Assembly (NCBI GenBank): GCA_039636775.1
Contig: CP143429.1
Location: forward strand, 2,976,001-3,040,000
DNA length: 64,000 nucleotides
DNA from: Micrococcaceae bacterium Sec5.8
Lineage (GTDB): Bacteria > Actinomycetota > Actinomycetes > Actinomycetales > Micrococcaceae
Direction: 5' to 3'
The notes under the pieces were generated by a model, which saw only the letters and a list, made by a program, of their open reading frames with translations, was not told where the DNA came from and searched no databases. Positions 17,011-28,476 of the stretch are shown one piece after another. Numbering within the stretch: the first letter of the stretch is position 1; the number at the start of each line of letters is the position of its first letter. The position numbers and the translations under genes were made by a program.

Positions 17011-18048
17011 CTACTTCTGGGCCCACAGATTGATGTCGGACTCGACGGCGAACTCGTCGATCGCCGTCAGCTCCGCGGGGGTGAAGTCCAGGTTCTCAAC
17101 AGCCGACAGGGTGTCTTCGAGCTGCCGGACGCTGGACGCGCCGACGAGCGCGGACGTCACGGAGGAGCCCTTGCCCTGTTCGCGCAGGATCCAGGCGATC
17201 GCCATCTGCGCGAGGGTCTGGCCGCGGCCCTCGGCGATCTTCTGCAGGCCACGCACCCGGTCCAGCTTGTCGTCTGTGATGGTGCCCTCATCCAGGGATT
17301 TCGCTTGAGCGGCGCGGGAATCGGCGGGAATCCCGTTCAAGTAGCGGTCGGTGAGCATGCCCTGGGCGAGCGGCGAAAACGCGATCGACCCGGCCCCTGC
17401 CTGCTCCAGCGCCTCGTACAGGTTGGGGCTGCCGTTTTCGGTCCAGCGGTTCAGCATGGAGTAGCTCGGCTGGTGGATCAGCAGCGGGGTGCCGAGTTCC
17501 TTGAGGATCCGGGCGGCCTCGAGGGTCTGCTCCGGCGTGTACGAGGAGATGCCCGCGTACAAGGCTTTCCCGGAGCGGACGGCCTGGTCCAGGGCGCCCA
17601 TGGTCTCTTCCATCGGCGTCTCCGGATCGGGCCGGTGGCTGTAGAAAATATCGACGTAGTCCAGGCCCATGCGGTCCAGGGACTGGTCCAGGCTCGCGAG
17701 CAGGTATTTTCGGGATCCCCACTCACCGAACGGGCCCGGCCACATGTTGTAGCCGGCTTTGGTGGAGATGATCAGCTCGTCCCGGTAGGGCGCGAAGTCG
17801 TCCCTGAGGTGGCGGCCGAAGTTGGTTTCGGCCGAACCGGCGGCCGGGCCGTAGTTGTTGGCGAGGTCAAAGTGGTTGACGCCAAGGTCGAAGGCCCGGC
17901 GCAGGATGGCGCGCTGGATTTCGAAGGGCTTGTCGTCGCCGAAGTTATGCCACAGGCCCAGTGAGATGGCGGGGAGCTTCAGCCCGCTGCGGCCGACGCG
18001 GCGGTACGGCATGGAGTCATAACGGGTTTCTGCTGCAACATACGTCAT
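17011..18048 (-). CDS. aldo/keto reductase (YghZ/L-glyceraldehyde 3-phosphate reductase type)
   Basis: A 345-residue (alpha/beta)8 NADPH oxidoreductase. The catalytic tetrad can be placed: Asp in FDLANNYG, Tyr in the same motif, Lys in IISTKAGYNM and His in IFYSHRPD. IAFSPLAQGMLTDRYL and the C-terminal VTSALVGASSVRQLEDT form the cofactor end. WGSRKYLLASLDQSLDRMGLDYVD is typical of the YghZ branch, which reduces L-glyceraldehyde 3-phosphate and methylglyoxal-like aldehydes. It follows treZ by 15 bp, so it may share its transcript. Confidence 0.85.
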   Translation of the reverse strand: MTYVAAETRYDSMPYRRVGRSGLKLPAISLGLWHNFGDDKPFEIQRAILRRAFDLGVNHFDLANNYGPAAGSAETNFGRHLRDDFAPYRDELIISTKAGYNMWPGPFGEWGSRKYLLASLDQSLDRMGLDYVDIFYSHRPDPETPMEETMGALDQAVRSGKALYAGISSYTPEQTLEAARILKELGTPLLIHQPSYSMLNRWTENGSPNLYEALEQAGAGSIAFSPLAQGMLTDRYLNGIPADSRAAQAKSLDEGTITDDKLDRVRGLQKIAEGRGQTLAQMAIAWILREQGKGSSVTSALVGASSVRQLEDTLSAVENLDFTPAELTAIDEFAVESDINLWAQK

Positions 18049-18063
18049 CAGTTCTGTCCTGTC

Positions 18064-19848
18064 CTATTTCGAGATGATGGCGGCACTGTGTCCGGGCAGG
18101 TCGAGCTGGCCGTCTGAGAGGCACGCGGCGTCGTCGGTGGCCAGTGCGATCGAGGATCCGGCGACGGCGAGCCGCCGCGGTTCCACGAAGAAGTTCATGG
18201 CGACCTCCACGCTGCCGCGGCGCAGGCGAAGCCAGCCGTCGGTCTCGCTGAAGGCAACCGCGGTGTCCTCGAAGCCGAGGCCGGCGAGTTCCGGCGTCGA
18301 GCGCCGGAGCGCGATCAGGTTCCGGTACAACGTCAGCAGGCGGGCGTGGTCGCCGTCGGCGGCTTCAGCCCAGTTGAGCTTGGAGCGGGTGAACGTCTCC
18401 GGGTCCTGCGGGTCGGGCACGACGGCCGGGTCCCAGCCCATCCGCTCGAACTCCTTGATCCGGCCCTCCGCGGTGGCCTTGCCGAGTTCCGGTTCCGGGT
18501 GCGAGGTAAAGAACTGCCAGGGCGTGGTGGCACCGTATTCTTCCCCCATGAACAGCATGGGGGTGAAGGGTGAGCTCAGGGTCGCGACGGCGGCCAGCGC
18601 CAGCTGCCCGTAGCCCAGTGTCTGGGACAACCGGTCGCCGGTGGCCCGGTTGCCGATCTGGTCGTGGTTCTGGTTGCAGACCACCAGCGCTGCCGGGTGG
18701 ACCACGCCGGTGTTGATGGGCCGGCCGTGGTGCCGGCCGCGGAAGCTGGAATAGCTGCCGTCGTGGAAGAACCCGTCCACCAGGACCTTGGCCAAAGCCT
18801 CCAGGGATTCGAAGTCGGCGTAGTAGCCCTCGGCCTCGCCGCTGACGTTGACGTGGACCGCGTGGTGGAAGTCATCGCTCCACTGCCCGGCCAGGCCGTA
18901 GCCGTTGACGTCCCGCGGGTACAGCAGCCGCGGATCGTTAAGATCCGACTCGGCGATCATGGTGGCGGGCCGTCCGGTTTCTGCCGCGACAGTGTCCGCG
19001 AGGGCACCGAATTCCTCCAGCAGGTGGACCGCCCGTTCGTCCTTGAAGGCGTGCACGGCGTCGAGCCGAAGCCCGTCCACGTGGTAGTCCCGCAGCCACA
19101 TGGCGGCGTTCTCAAGGACGTAGGCACGCACGACGTCGGATCCGGCGCCGTCGAGGTTCACCGAGTCACCCCAGGTGTTGCCCTCCCCCGACTTCAGGTA
19201 CGGACCGAAGCGCGGAAGATAGTTGCCGCTGGGCCCCAGGTGGTTGTAAACCACGTCCTGGATGACGCCCAGCCCGGCAGCATGGGCGGCATCCACGAAG
19301 CGCTGGTAGGCGGCCGGGCCGCCGTAGCCCTCGTGCACGGCGTACCAGAGGACACCGTCGTAGCCCCAGTTATGGGTGCCGTTGAAACCGTTGACCGGCA
19401 GCAGCTCCACGAAGTCGACGCCGAGGTCCACCAGGTAGTCGAGTTTCCCGGCCGCAGCATCCAGCGTGCCTTCAGGGGTGAAGGTGCCGATGTGCAGCTC
19501 GTAGATCACGGCGCCCTGCAGCGCCCGGCCCTGCCAGGCCCCGTCCGCCCACTCGTGGCTGCCGGCGTCGAAGGTCCGGGAGAGCGAATGGACGCCGTCG
19601 GGCTGCCGCCGTGACCGGGGATCCGGCAGCGGTGTGGTGTCCCCGTCCAGCAGGTAGCCATAATCCACCTCGCCCGCGGCCGGGGCATCCAACGCCGTCC
19701 ACCAGCCGCTCCCCTCTGAGCCGCCGACGGCACCGCTGACTGCCCGCGGCGTCATCGGGTACTGCTGGCCGCCGGCGAGCAGTGTCACGGCGCCGGCCTC
19801 CGGCGCCCAGAGGTCGAAGCGTGCATTTGGATTGGCAGGCAAGGTCAT
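18064..19848 (-). CDS. treZ: malto-oligosyltrehalose trehalohydrolase TreZ
   Basis: A 594-residue GH13 enzyme releasing trehalose from maltooligosyl-trehalose. After an N-terminal CBM48-like domain ([17 protein letters not shown]) the barrel carries [18 protein letters not shown], the nucleophile in [11 protein letters not shown], the acid in [11 protein letters not shown] and [15 protein letters not shown]. The ATG at 19848 has GGAAAG six bases upstream; a TTG two codons earlier would abut that site and is less likely. It ends the treX-treY-treZ series and is 32 bp after treY. Confidence 0.95.
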   Translation of the reverse strand: MTLPANPNARFDLWAPEAGAVTLLAGGQQYPMTPRAVSGAVGGSEGSGWWTALDAPAAGEVDYGYLLDGDTTPLPDPRSRRQPDGVHSLSRTFDAGSHEWADGAWQGRALQGAVIYELHIGTFTPEGTLDAAAGKLDYLVDLGVDFVELLPVNGFNGTHNWGYDGVLWYAVHEGYGGPAAYQRFVDAAHAAGLGVIQDVVYNHLGPSGNYLPRFGPYLKSGEGNTWGDSVNLDGAGSDVVRAYVLENAAMWLRDYHVDGLRLDAVHAFKDERAVHLLEEFGALADTVAAETGRPATMIAESDLNDPRLLYPRDVNGYGLAGQWSDDFHHAVHVNVSGEAEGYYADFESLEALAKVLVDGFFHDGSYSSFRGRHHGRPINTGVVHPAALVVCNQNHDQIGNRATGDRLSQTLGYGQLALAAVATLSSPFTPMLFMGEEYGATTPWQFFTSHPEPELGKATAEGRIKEFERMGWDPAVVPDPQDPETFTRSKLNWAEAADGDHARLLTLYRNLIALRRSTPELAGLGFEDTAVAFSETDGWLRLRRGSVEVAMNFFVEPRRLAVAGSSIALATDDAACLSDGQLDLPGHSAAIISK

Positions 19849-19880
19849 TGACAACTTTCCGTTCGCGTTCGGTGGTTCAA

Positions 19881-22199
19881 TCAGCGCTTTGCCGGGACGA
19901 GCAAGGCAACCGGGTAGCTGCCAAAAACCTCGGCGAGCAGCACGGGACCCGGCCCGAAGGTGGCGCCTGTCAGTTCATCGGTCATGGCATCGGCCAGGTC
20001 GATGGCGGCATCCCGCCAGCCGCCCTGCTGCTCCAGACCGCGGGGCAGCCGGGTAGCCAGCGTCACAGCGCCGGCCCCTGCTGCGCTGCCCCGGTCGAAG
20101 CCGACCAGGTGTCCGGCCGCCGCCCCGGTGGCCGTGAGGGCGCGGTAGCCCGTGAACAGCTCGGGCCGGTCCCGCCGCAGACGCAGGGCCCGCGAAGTGA
20201 CGAGGAGTTTTGCCGTCTCATCCCGGTACGACGCCGGACGCTCACCGGCGTCGAGCGCTGCCAGGGCCGCGCGCCGCGCACCGTAGTCGAACGGGCGCCG
20301 GTTGTCCGGATCGGTCAGCGAGCGGTCCCAGAATTCGGTGCCCTGGTACACGTCCGGCACCCCGGGCATGGTGAGCTGCACCAGCTTGGCGCTGAGGGAG
20401 TTAACCGCCCCGTACGGGGATAAGAGCTCCGCCAGGGATTCCAGTTCCGCCCTGACCTCAGGGTTGTCGAAGGCCGCGTCAACTGCGGCCGCCACCTTCT
20501 CCTCAAAGGCGGCGTCCGGGTCCAGCCAGTCGGTGGAGTTGCCGGCCTCACGGGCAGCCTTCTGCGCGTACGACTGCAGCCGTTCCCGGCCGGCAGGCCA
20601 GGCGCCGGCGATGGCCTGCCACAGCAGGTTGGCCAGCGGCCCGTCGGGCAGCGGCGCGAGTTCCTGCAGCCGGGCCAGCGCGGCCTGCCATTCCGGCGCC
20701 AGCTCCGCGAGCACAGAAATCCGGGCCCGGGTGTCCTCGCTGCGTTTGGTGTCGTGCGTGCTCAGCGTGGTCATGGACAGCGGGATGGTTGCCTGGCGGC
20801 GCGTCATCCGGCGGTGGAATTCCTCCGTCGACACCGAGAACTCGGTCGGGTCGGCCCCGACCTCCGTCAGGGTGCCGAGCCGGGTGTAGCGGAAGAAGGC
20901 GGTGTCCTCGACGCCCTTGGCCATCACCATGCCGGAGGTCTGCTGGAAGCGGCGTCCCAGTTCGGCACCGGCGTCCAGGAGCAGGGGCTGCAGGAGCCCG
21001 ACGGCGTCCGCCAATTCGGGACGCCGGCGGACTGCGAGTCCGCAGGCCTCCTGCAGAACCTCCGCGCCCTCGGGGAGGTAGCTGCGGTAAACCGGGAACG
21101 CGGCGATGATCTCCGAAAGGGCATCGGCGGCACGTTCTGCGCCGAGACCCGTCCCGGCGGGCACCAGGCGGGCCAGCCGCTGCATCTCCGAATGCAGGAT
21201 GCCGTCAGTGATCCGGCGCTTGGTGCCGCGGATCATGTCATCGTAATCCGCGACGACTCCGCCGCGCAGCTCCGTGTCGAGCGCATCGAGCGGTTCCTGC
21301 CCGGCGGGATCGACGAAGAGCCGGTCCACGTCCGCGAGGGCGTCATAACCGGTGGTTCCCTCGCAGTCGAAGCTGGACGGAAGCTCCTCCCCCGGCTCGA
21401 GGATCTTCTCGATCAGCAGGTAGCTGCCGCCGGTGACCTCGCGGAGCCGGTGCAGGTAGCCTTCCGGGTCGGCAAGGCCGTCCGGGTGGTCGATGCGGAG
21501 TCCGTCGACGAGGCCCTCGCTGAACCAGCGCACGATTTCGGCGTGGGCTTCGTCGAAGACCTCCGGGAGTTCGACCCGGATGCCGGCCAGGCTGTTGACG
21601 GCGAAGAACCGGCGGTAGTTCAGGTCGTTGTCGGCCCGGCGCCAGCCGACCAGCTCGTAGTGCTGCCGGTCGTGGACCTCGCGCGGATCATCACCTGCGG
21701 TATAGGTGCCCGCGGCCAGCGGGAAACGGTGGTCGTAGTACCGCAGCTCCCCGTCCTTGATTTCCAGGGCGGCGACGTCGGAGTCCTCCCCCAGGACAGG
21801 GATCCGGACCCTGCCGGCACCGAAGTCCCAGTCGACGTCGAACGCGGCAGCGTAGCGGGACTGCTGTCCCTCTTCGAGCAGGGACCACCACCACGGGTTC
21901 TGTACCGGCGTCGCCACGCCGACGTGGTTGGGCACGATGTCAACGAGCACACCCATGCCGGCGTCGTGGGCCGCCTTCGCGGCGGCGGCGAGGCCCTCCG
22001 CGCCGCCCCGGTCGGGGTCGATCGCGGAGGGGTCGGTGACGTCATAGCCGTGGTCCGATCCCTTTTCCGCGGTAAGGATCGGCGAGAGGTAGATCCAGTC
22101 CACGCCGAGTGATTTCAAGTACGGCACCGTCTCGGCAGCGTCCTGGAGGGTGAAGCCGGGCCGGATCTGCAGCCGGTAGGTGGAGACAGGCGTCCTCAT
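19881..22199 (-). CDS. treY: malto-oligosyltrehalose synthase TreY
   Basis: A 772-residue GH13 enzyme converting the reducing end of maltodextrins to an alpha,alpha-1,1 link. [16 protein letters not shown] and [17 protein letters not shown] open the barrel, DIVPNHVGV, the nucleophile in [14 protein letters not shown], the acid in [14 protein letters not shown] and [14 protein letters not shown] follow, and the C-terminus has [27 protein letters not shown] TreY sequence. The ATG at 22199 overlaps the treX stop (ATGA). It works with TreX and TreZ in the TreYZ trehalose pathway. Confidence 0.96.
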   Translation of the reverse strand: MRTPVSTYRLQIRPGFTLQDAAETVPYLKSLGVDWIYLSPILTAEKGSDHGYDVTDPSAIDPDRGGAEGLAAAAKAAHDAGMGVLVDIVPNHVGVATPVQNPWWWSLLEEGQQSRYAAAFDVDWDFGAGRVRIPVLGEDSDVAALEIKDGELRYYDHRFPLAAGTYTAGDDPREVHDRQHYELVGWRRADNDLNYRRFFAVNSLAGIRVELPEVFDEAHAEIVRWFSEGLVDGLRIDHPDGLADPEGYLHRLREVTGGSYLLIEKILEPGEELPSSFDCEGTTGYDALADVDRLFVDPAGQEPLDALDTELRGGVVADYDDMIRGTKRRITDGILHSEMQRLARLVPAGTGLGAERAADALSEIIAAFPVYRSYLPEGAEVLQEACGLAVRRRPELADAVGLLQPLLLDAGAELGRRFQQTSGMVMAKGVEDTAFFRYTRLGTLTEVGADPTEFSVSTEEFHRRMTRRQATIPLSMTTLSTHDTKRSEDTRARISVLAELAPEWQAALARLQELAPLPDGPLANLLWQAIAGAWPAGRERLQSYAQKAAREAGNSTDWLDPDAAFEEKVAAAVDAAFDNPEVRAELESLAELLSPYGAVNSLSAKLVQLTMPGVPDVYQGTEFWDRSLTDPDNRRPFDYGARRAALAALDAGERPASYRDETAKLLVTSRALRLRRDRPELFTGYRALTATGAAAGHLVGFDRGSAAGAGAVTLATRLPRGLEQQGGWRDAAIDLADAMTDELTGATFGPGPVLLAEVFGSYPVALLVPAKR

Positions 22200-24436
22200 T
22201 CGGCGGCTTCTTTCGCGGCGACGGTTGCGGCGGCCTCCTCCTGGGATTCCGCCATCTCCTCAAAGGCTTCCTCGTGCTCGGCCATGGAGGCCAGCGAAGC
22301 GGCAGCGGAGTAGTCAACCTCGATCTCGGGGCCGGAGTGGGCCCGCAGTACCACCATCGACTTGGCGGCCAGCTTGACCACCGAACCCGCCTTCAGCGGA
22401 TTCTCGGTGTCAGCCTGGTCCGCGGTGTCCACCAGCACGTCCCAGAACCGGGAGTACTCGTCGGCCGGCAGGGCAAAGTCCACGTCGTCGTCGTGGGCGT
22501 TGAAGCACAGCAGGAAGCTGTCGTCGGTGATCCGGCGTCCGCGGGAGTCCTGCTCCTGGATGCCGTCTCCGTTGTAGAACACGCCGATGGTCCGGCCGAA
22601 GCCGCTGTCCCAGTCCTCCGGGAGCATTTCGGCGCCGTCCGTCTTGAGCCAGACGATGTCCGGCAGCTTCTCGCCCTCACCACGGCGCACGGGGCGGCCG
22701 TCGAAGAAGCGGCTGCGCCGGAACGTCGGGTGGTCGTGGCGGATCTTGGTGACCACGGCGGTGAATTCAACCAGCGGCTGATCCATCGCTTCCCAGTGGA
22801 TCCAGCTCAGTTCCGAATCCTGGCAGTAGGTGTTGTTGTTGCCCTGCTGGGTGCGGCCCAGCTCGTCGCCGTGCAGCAGCATCGGCACGCCCTGCGAGAG
22901 CAGCAAAGTGGCGATGAAGTTGCGCTGCTGGCGGGCGCGGAGGGTCAGGACCTCGTCGTTGTCCGTGTCCCCCTCTTCGCCGCAGTTCCAGGAGCGGTTG
23001 TGGGATTCGCCGTCGTTGTTGCCTTCGCCGTTGGCGTCGTTGTGCTTCTCGTTGTAGGAAACGAGGTCGCGCATGGTGAAGCCGTCGTGGGCGGTGACGA
23101 AGTTGATCGAGGCCACCGGGCGCCGGGCGGAGCTTTCGTACAGGTCAGCCGAGCCGGTCAGGCGGGACGCGAATTCGCCCAGGGTGGAGGCCTCGCCGCG
23201 CCAGAAATCACGGACGGTGTCGCGGTACTTGCCGTTCCATTCGGTCCACTGCGGCGGGAAGTTGCCCACCTGGTAGCCGCCCGGGCCGATGTCCCATGGC
23301 TCGGCGATGAGCTTGACCTGGGAAACAATCGGGTCCTGCTGGATGAGTTCGAAGAACGTGGACAACTTGTCGACGTCGTAAAACTCGCGGGCGAGGGTGG
23401 AGGCGAGGTCGAAGCGGAAACCGTCGACGTGCATTTCCGTCACCCAGTAGCGCAGGGAATCCATCAGCAGCTGGAGGGAGTGCGGGTGCCGGACGTTGAG
23501 CGAGTTTCCGGTTCCGGTGTAATCCATGTAGTGCTTCTGGTCGTCGTCCACCAGCCGGTAGTACGCCTGGTTGTCGATACCCTTGAAGGACAGCGTGGGG
23601 CCGAGGTGGTTGCCCTCCGCGGTGTGGTTGTAGACCACGTCCAGGATCACCTCGATGCCGGCCCGGTGCAGGTCGCGGACCATGGCCTTGAATTCCTGGA
23701 CCTGGTGCCCGACGTCGCCGGAGGAGCTGTAGGTGTTCTGCGGCGCGAAGAAGCCAATGGTGTTGTAGCCCCAGTAGTTGTTGAGGCCCTTCTCCTCGAG
23801 CGTGCCGTCGTTGACGAACTGGTGCACCGGCATGAGTTCGATCGCGGTGACGCCGAGCTTCTTCAGGTGATCAATGACTGCCGGGTACGCGACGCCGGCG
23901 TAGGTGCCGCGCTGCTCCTCGGGGATCTCGGGGTGGAGCTCGGTCAGGCCCTTGACGTGCGCCTCGTAGATGACCGACTGGTGGTACGGGATGCGCAGCT
24001 GGCGGTCGCCGTCCCACTCGAAGAAGGGGTTGATGACCACGCCGTGCATGGTGTGCGGCGCCGAATCGGCGTCGTTACGGGAGTCGGGGTCGCCGAATTC
24101 GTAGGTGAAAAGCGCGGGATCCCAGTCAATCTGCCCCTGTACTGCCTTGGCGTAGGGGTCCATGAGGAGCTTGTTCGGGTTGAAGCGATTGCCGTTTTCG
24201 GGTTCGTACGGGCCATGGACACGGTAGCCGTACTTTTGCCCGGGCTGGACGTGCGGCAGGTAGCAGTGCCACACATAACCGTCCACTTCGGTCAGCTCGA
24301 TCCGGGTTTCCGTCAGGTCGTCGGCGAGGATGCACAGCTCCACCCGCTCGGCGCGTTCGCTGAACAGCGCAAAATTGGTGCCGGTGCCGTCAAAGGTGGC
24401 TCCCAGCGGGTAAGCCGTTCCGGGCCAGACTTCCAT
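22196..24436 (-). CDS. glgX: glycogen debranching enzyme TreX/GlgX
   Basis: A 746-residue GH13 isoamylase-type enzyme that removes alpha-1,6 branches to supply linear chains for TreY. The CBM48 region [22 protein letters not shown] leads into [14 protein letters not shown], the nucleophile in [15 protein letters not shown], the acid in [16 protein letters not shown] and [19 protein letters not shown]. The last 40 residues are an acidic Ala/Glu-rich tail. The ATG at 24436 is preceded by GAGGAG. It is first in the treX-treY-treZ operon; an AT-rich palindrome lies about 45-65 bp upstream. Confidence 0.94.
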   Translation of the reverse strand: MEVWPGTAYPLGATFDGTGTNFALFSERAERVELCILADDLTETRIELTEVDGYVWHCYLPHVQPGQKYGYRVHGPYEPENGNRFNPNKLLMDPYAKAVQGQIDWDPALFTYEFGDPDSRNDADSAPHTMHGVVINPFFEWDGDRQLRIPYHQSVIYEAHVKGLTELHPEIPEEQRGTYAGVAYPAVIDHLKKLGVTAIELMPVHQFVNDGTLEEKGLNNYWGYNTIGFFAPQNTYSSSGDVGHQVQEFKAMVRDLHRAGIEVILDVVYNHTAEGNHLGPTLSFKGIDNQAYYRLVDDDQKHYMDYTGTGNSLNVRHPHSLQLLMDSLRYWVTEMHVDGFRFDLASTLAREFYDVDKLSTFFELIQQDPIVSQVKLIAEPWDIGPGGYQVGNFPPQWTEWNGKYRDTVRDFWRGEASTLGEFASRLTGSADLYESSARRPVASINFVTAHDGFTMRDLVSYNEKHNDANGEGNNDGESHNRSWNCGEEGDTDNDEVLTLRARQQRNFIATLLLSQGVPMLLHGDELGRTQQGNNNTYCQDSELSWIHWEAMDQPLVEFTAVVTKIRHDHPTFRRSRFFDGRPVRRGEGEKLPDIVWLKTDGAEMLPEDWDSGFGRTIGVFYNGDGIQEQDSRGRRITDDSFLLCFNAHDDDVDFALPADEYSRFWDVLVDTADQADTENPLKAGSVVKLAAKSMVVLRAHSGPEIEVDYSAAASLASMAEHEEAFEEMAESQEEAAATVAAKEAAE

Positions 24437-24479
24437 GTGTACTCCTCGTGCGTGGCGATATTTCTCTAGACAGACTACT

Positions 24480-24502
24480 GGTAAGTAGGATTACTACTTA
24501 CC
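24480..24502. promoter_or_regulatory. perfect palindrome upstream of treX, candidate operator
   Basis: The arms GGTAAGTAG and CTACTTACC (9 bp each) are separated by GATTA. The element is AT-rich in a GC-rich region, has no T-tract, and sits 43 bp upstream of the treX start and 24 bp beyond the nnr stop. Size and symmetry suit a TetR-, GntR- or MarR-type operator better than a terminator. The binding protein is unknown and no regulator gene is adjacent. Confidence 0.55.
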
Positions 24503-24526
24503 TCGGCGCACTGGGGTGCGGCATTG

Positions 24527-26041
24527 TTACAGCGTTTTCATGACCTCCCCAACGGATGCGGCGACATCCGACGCCGTCACCGGGCCGCCGCCGGAAGCGT
24601 GGCTTCCAGCGCGGCCGTGGACGCTGGCGGCCAGGGCGGCGATGCCGGCCCACCGCTCGGCCGCAGGGATGCCCAGGGCGGCGAATGCGCCGGAGCTGCC
24701 GGCCAGTTGTGCCAGCAGGGACCCAAGCACACCCGCAAGGACGTCGCCGCTGCCCGCCGTGGCCAGCCAAGGGGTCGCCTCGGCCTGGCTGAAGACGGAG
24801 CCGGACGGCGCAGCGACCAGGGTGGCGGCACCTTTGAGCAGCACGGTCGCGCCGGTCAGGGCGCTGGCTTGCCGGGCGGCCGGGAGGGTGGCGTCCTCCA
24901 CCTCGGCGCGGCCGGGTCCGGCGCCGTACCGGGCCAGCACGGCGGCAAGTTCGCCTGCGTGCGGGGTGAGTACGAAGTGCGGTGCCAGGTCCAGGGGCAG
25001 GGCCGGCAGCGCCCCGGCGTCGGCGACCACGGGCAGGCCGGTGGCGGCCGCCTCGCGGACCCGCTCCAGCTGGTCGCCGGCCTGGTCGTCCAGGCCCGGT
25101 CCCAGCAGCCAGGCCTGCACATGCGCATCAGCGACGCTGCCGGAACTGCACACCACTTCCGGGCAGGACTGCCGGACCAGGTCCGCCACCGCCGGCGGCC
25201 CGAAGTACCGGACCATGCCTGCCCCGGACGCCAGCGCACCACGGCAAGCCAGGACCGCGGCGCCGGGATAGCGCTGGGAACCGGCCACGACGCCCAGGAC
25301 GCCGCGGGAGTACTTGTGCGCGCGCCTCTCGGGATGGGGCAGCAACGCCGCCAGGTCTCCGGCCTCCAGCCGGCGCACCGCCGGCACCGGCAACGCGGTC
25401 TCGATGCCGATGGGAACGACGTGGACACGGCCGGCGAAGTCGGCCCCGGGATCGGCCAGCAGGCCGGCCTTGGCGGCCCCGAACGTGACAGTCAGCTCTG
25501 CGCGGAGCACGGGGGCGTGGGCTGCTCCGGTATCGGCGTCCACGCCGCTGGGGACGTCGCAGGCTACCACCAGCCCGGACCGGGACTGCGCCAGCGCCTC
25601 GATCAGCGCCGCGGCAGGGCCCCGGAGTCCGCCCTGCGCGCCGGTGCCCAGCACGGCGTCCAGGACAACGCCGGACCTCGCGGCGTCAGCCGCCGCGGCA
25701 GCGGCGTTCTCCGCCCTCAGGCGTATCACCCGGCCTCCCGCCGCGGTGAAGGCTGCAAGTCCTTCCGGGTGGGCATCCCCGGCAGTGAGGACCGCCGTCG
25801 TCCGCATGCCGCGGCGGGCCAGCATCGCGGCGGCGAAAAGCCCGTCCCCGCCGTTGTTGCCTTTGCCTGCGAGCACGGTGACGCTGCCGCCGTTAAGGCG
25901 CCTGCCGCGGGCCCGGAGTTCGCGGACCACCGCGTTGGCCAGCCCGTAGGCGGCCCGCTGCATGAGAGCAGCGCCCAACCCGTCGTCCAGAAAGCGCTGC
26001 TCAGCCGCTCGTATCTGGGTTCCGGTGTAGGCGCTGATCAT
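24527..26041 (-). CDS. nnr: bifunctional NAD(P)H-hydrate repair enzyme (epimerase and dehydratase)
   Basis: A 504-residue two-domain protein that repairs hydrated NAD(P)H. The N-terminal YjeF epimerase part (to about residue 210) has the AYTGTQIRAAEQ start and VLAGKGNNGGDGLFAAAML. The C-terminal ADP/ATP-dependent dehydratase has FVLTPHAGELAAVLARYG and the ATP-binding TAGSGDVLAGVLGSLLAQ. The length fits the fused bacterial form. It follows acpS by 60 bp in a glmS-acpS-nnr order seen in many actinobacteria. Confidence 0.93.
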   Translation of the reverse strand: MISAYTGTQIRAAEQRFLDDGLGAALMQRAAYGLANAVVRELRARGRRLNGGSVTVLAGKGNNGGDGLFAAAMLARRGMRTTAVLTAGDAHPEGLAAFTAAGGRVIRLRAENAAAAAADAARSGVVLDAVLGTGAQGGLRGPAAALIEALAQSRSGLVVACDVPSGVDADTGAAHAPVLRAELTVTFGAAKAGLLADPGADFAGRVHVVPIGIETALPVPAVRRLEAGDLAALLPHPERRAHKYSRGVLGVVAGSQRYPGAAVLACRGALASGAGMVRYFGPPAVADLVRQSCPEVVCSSGSVADAHVQAWLLGPGLDDQAGDQLERVREAAATGLPVVADAGALPALPLDLAPHFVLTPHAGELAAVLARYGAGPGRAEVEDATLPAARQASALTGATVLLKGAATLVAAPSGSVFSQAEATPWLATAGSGDVLAGVLGSLLAQLAGSSGAFAALGIPAAERWAGIAALAASVHGRAGSHASGGGPVTASDVAASVGEVMKTL

Positions 26042-26101
26042 CGTTTCAATCCATTCGCGGTGCTGTCGCTGCGGAAAGTGAAGCTCTGGGCAGGGTCGCT
26101 G

Positions 26102-26449
26102 TCAGCCCTCGGCAATGACTGTCGCTGTAGCGATGCCGCCGTCGTGGCTCATCGACAGGTGCCAGCGTTTGACGCCTTTCGACGCCGCCACGGCCAGCAC
26201 CGTGCCTTTGACCTGAACGGTGGGACCGTTTTGGTCCAGTCCGATCCAGCAGTCCTGCCAGTTCATGCCCGCCGGCGCGCCCAGGACTTTTGCCACGGCC
26301 TCCTTGGCCGCGAACCGGGCAGCCAGGGACCGGGTGTTCAATTCGCGCTCTGCGGGGACGAACAACCTGTCCCGCAGCCCGGGGGTGCGCTCCAGCTGCC
26401 GGCCGAACCGTTCAATGTCTACGACGTCTACTCCAATGCCAACAATCAT
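26102..26449 (-). CDS. acpS: holo-[acyl-carrier-protein] synthase
   Basis: A 115-residue 4'-phosphopantetheinyl transferase that activates acyl carrier protein from CoA. The metal Asp is in [15 protein letters not shown], and the conserved Glu/Lys in [16 protein letters not shown]. The ATG at 26449 is four bases after the glmS stop, which implies co-transcription with glmS. Confidence 0.95.
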   Translation of the reverse strand: MIVGIGVDVVDIERFGRQLERTPGLRDRLFVPAERELNTRSLAARFAAKEAVAKVLGAPAGMNWQDCWIGLDQNGPTVQVKGTVLAVAASKGVKRWHLSMSHDGGIATATVIAEG

Positions 26450-26453
26450 GGCG

Positions 26454-28346
26454 CTATTCTACGGTCACGCTCTTGGCGAGGTTGCGCGGCTGGTCCACGT
26501 CATAACCCTTCGCGGAGGCCAGGGCCAGCGCGAAGATCTGCAGCGGAACCGTGCTGAGCAGCGGCGCAAGCAGGGTGGGGGTCTCCGGGATGTAGAAGAC
26601 GTACTCGGCGTAGGCCTTGACCGCCTCGTCGCCTTCCTCCGCGATCACAATCGTCTTGGCGCCGCGCGCCCGGACTTCCTGGATGTTGGAGACGACCTTG
26701 GCGTGCAGCGAGTCGCGGCCGCGGGGCGAGGGAACCACCACAAACACCGGCTGGCCTTCCTCGATCAGCGCAATGGGGCCGTGCTTGAGTTCACCGGCAG
26801 CGAATCCCTCTGCGTGGATGTAGGCGAGCTCTTTGAGTTTGAGCGCCCCCTCCATGGCCACCGGGAAGCCGACGTGGCGGCCCAGGAACAACACGGACTT
26901 GGCCTGGGCCATGGACTGGCCGAGCTCCTTGATCTGCGCCTCGTTGTCCAGGATCTGCTGGATCTTGGCGGGGATCTTGTGCAGGTCCGCGAGGATGTCC
27001 TTAATCTCGCCCTGGAACTTGTTGCCGCGCAGCTGGGCCAGGTAGAGGCCCAGGAGGTAGGCGGCGGTGATCTGCGCCAGGAAAGCCTTGGTGGAGGCGA
27101 CGGCGATTTCCGGCCCGGCGTGGGTGTACAGCACGGCGTCGGATTCGCGCGGGATGGTCGATCCGTTGGTGTTGCAGATGGACACTGTCTTGGCCCCCTG
27201 CTCCTTGGCGTAGCGGACTGCCATCAGGGTGTCCATGGTCTCGCCGGACTGGGAGATGGAAACGATGAGGGTGTTTTCGTCCACGATCGGGTCGCGGTAA
27301 CGGAACTCATGGGAGAGCTCCACCTCGGTGGGAATCCGGCACCAGTGCTCAAGGGCGTACTTGGCCACCTGTCCGGCGTAAGCGGAGGTTCCGCAGGCCA
27401 GGACGATGATCTTATTGACGCTCTTCAGCAGCTCCGGATCAATCCTCAGCTCGTCCAGGGTCAGCTTGCCGTCAATGTCCGAGCGGCCCAGCAAGGTCTG
27501 CAGCACTGCGTCGGGCTGGTCATGGATTTCCTTCTCCATAAAGGAGGGGAAGCCGCCCTTTTCCGCGGCGGCCGGATCCCAGTTGACGTGGTATTCCTTG
27601 CCTTCGGCCGGGGCACCGTAGAAATCAGTGATTTCCACGGTGTCGGCGGTGATGGTGACGATCTGGTCCTGGCCGAGTTCGACGGCGCGGCGCGTGTAGT
27701 CGATGAAGCCGGAGACATCGGAGCCGAGGAAGTTCTCGCCGTCGCCGAGGCCCACAACGAGCGGGGAGTTGCGGCGGGCCGCCACGACAACGTCCGGCTG
27801 GTCTGCGTGCACGGCGAGGAGCGTGAAGGCGCCTTCGAGTCGCTGGCAGGCCAGCTGCATGGCTTTGGTGAGGCCGCCCTTGGCCGGGTCGCCTTGGAGC
27901 TGGTTCCGGTAGATGTCGCCCAGTAGCGCGGCGGCGACTTCGGTGTCAGTCTCGGAGAGGAATGTGACGCCCTTGCGCACCAGCTCCAGTTTGAGCTCGG
28001 CGAAGTTTTCAATGATGCCGTTGTGGATCAGAGCCAGCGCGCCTTCGTCGGCCAGGTGCGGGTGGGCGTTATGGTCCGTCGGTCCGCCGTGGGTGGCCCA
28101 GCGGGTGTGACCAATGCCGGTGAAGGACTCGGGCAGCGGGTTGGCTTCGAGTTCGGCAATCAGGTTGTTCAGTTTGCCCGACTTCTTACGGGACGAGATG
28201 GTGCCGTCGGCGACGACGGCGATACCGGCGGAGTCGTAGCCCCGGTACTCCAACCGCCGCAGCCCTTCAAGGACGACGTCCAAGGCATTGTGTCCAGCAT
28301 TTACCCGGCCAGCGGAGTGGCCTACATATCCAACGATTCCACACAT
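26454..28346 (-). CDS. glmS: glutamine--fructose-6-phosphate aminotransferase
   Basis: A 630-residue enzyme making glucosamine 6-phosphate for peptidoglycan and UDP-GlcNAc. Cys2 of MCGIVGYVG is the glutaminase nucleophile, with [11 protein letters not shown] and the [11 protein letters not shown] strand in the N-terminal domain. Two SIS domains follow ([29 protein letters not shown]), and the C-terminal AKSVTVE end is standard. With glmM (31.8 kb) it covers the first steps of UDP-GlcNAc synthesis, which also feeds MshA. Confidence 0.97.
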   Translation of the reverse strand: MCGIVGYVGHSAGRVNAGHNALDVVLEGLRRLEYRGYDSAGIAVVADGTISSRKKSGKLNNLIAELEANPLPESFTGIGHTRWATHGGPTDHNAHPHLADEGALALIHNGIIENFAELKLELVRKGVTFLSETDTEVAAALLGDIYRNQLQGDPAKGGLTKAMQLACQRLEGAFTLLAVHADQPDVVVAARRNSPLVVGLGDGENFLGSDVSGFIDYTRRAVELGQDQIVTITADTVEITDFYGAPAEGKEYHVNWDPAAAEKGGFPSFMEKEIHDQPDAVLQTLLGRSDIDGKLTLDELRIDPELLKSVNKIIVLACGTSAYAGQVAKYALEHWCRIPTEVELSHEFRYRDPIVDENTLIVSISQSGETMDTLMAVRYAKEQGAKTVSICNTNGSTIPRESDAVLYTHAGPEIAVASTKAFLAQITAAYLLGLYLAQLRGNKFQGEIKDILADLHKIPAKIQQILDNEAQIKELGQSMAQAKSVLFLGRHVGFPVAMEGALKLKELAYIHAEGFAAGELKHGPIALIEEGQPVFVVVPSPRGRDSLHAKVVSNIQEVRARGAKTIVIAEEGDEAVKAYAEYVFYIPETPTLLAPLLSTVPLQIFALALASAKGYDVDQPRNLAKSVTVE

Positions 28347-28476
28347 GGCCCCAAGCCTAGCGGGTTTCCTACACAGCCGACGGAGGATGAGCGTGCGCCA
28401 CGCGCCTGCCCAGCCCGTGCCGGGCGGGTGTCGGGGCCCTCATTTCGCTCTCGGCCCGCCGGAGGGCAGAATCTCT

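Noticed and set aside
18664..24469. Very long plus-strand frames opposite treZ, treY and treX
   Set aside because: They are antisense shadows with no family resemblance; the minus-strand GH13 enzymes have all catalytic motifs.
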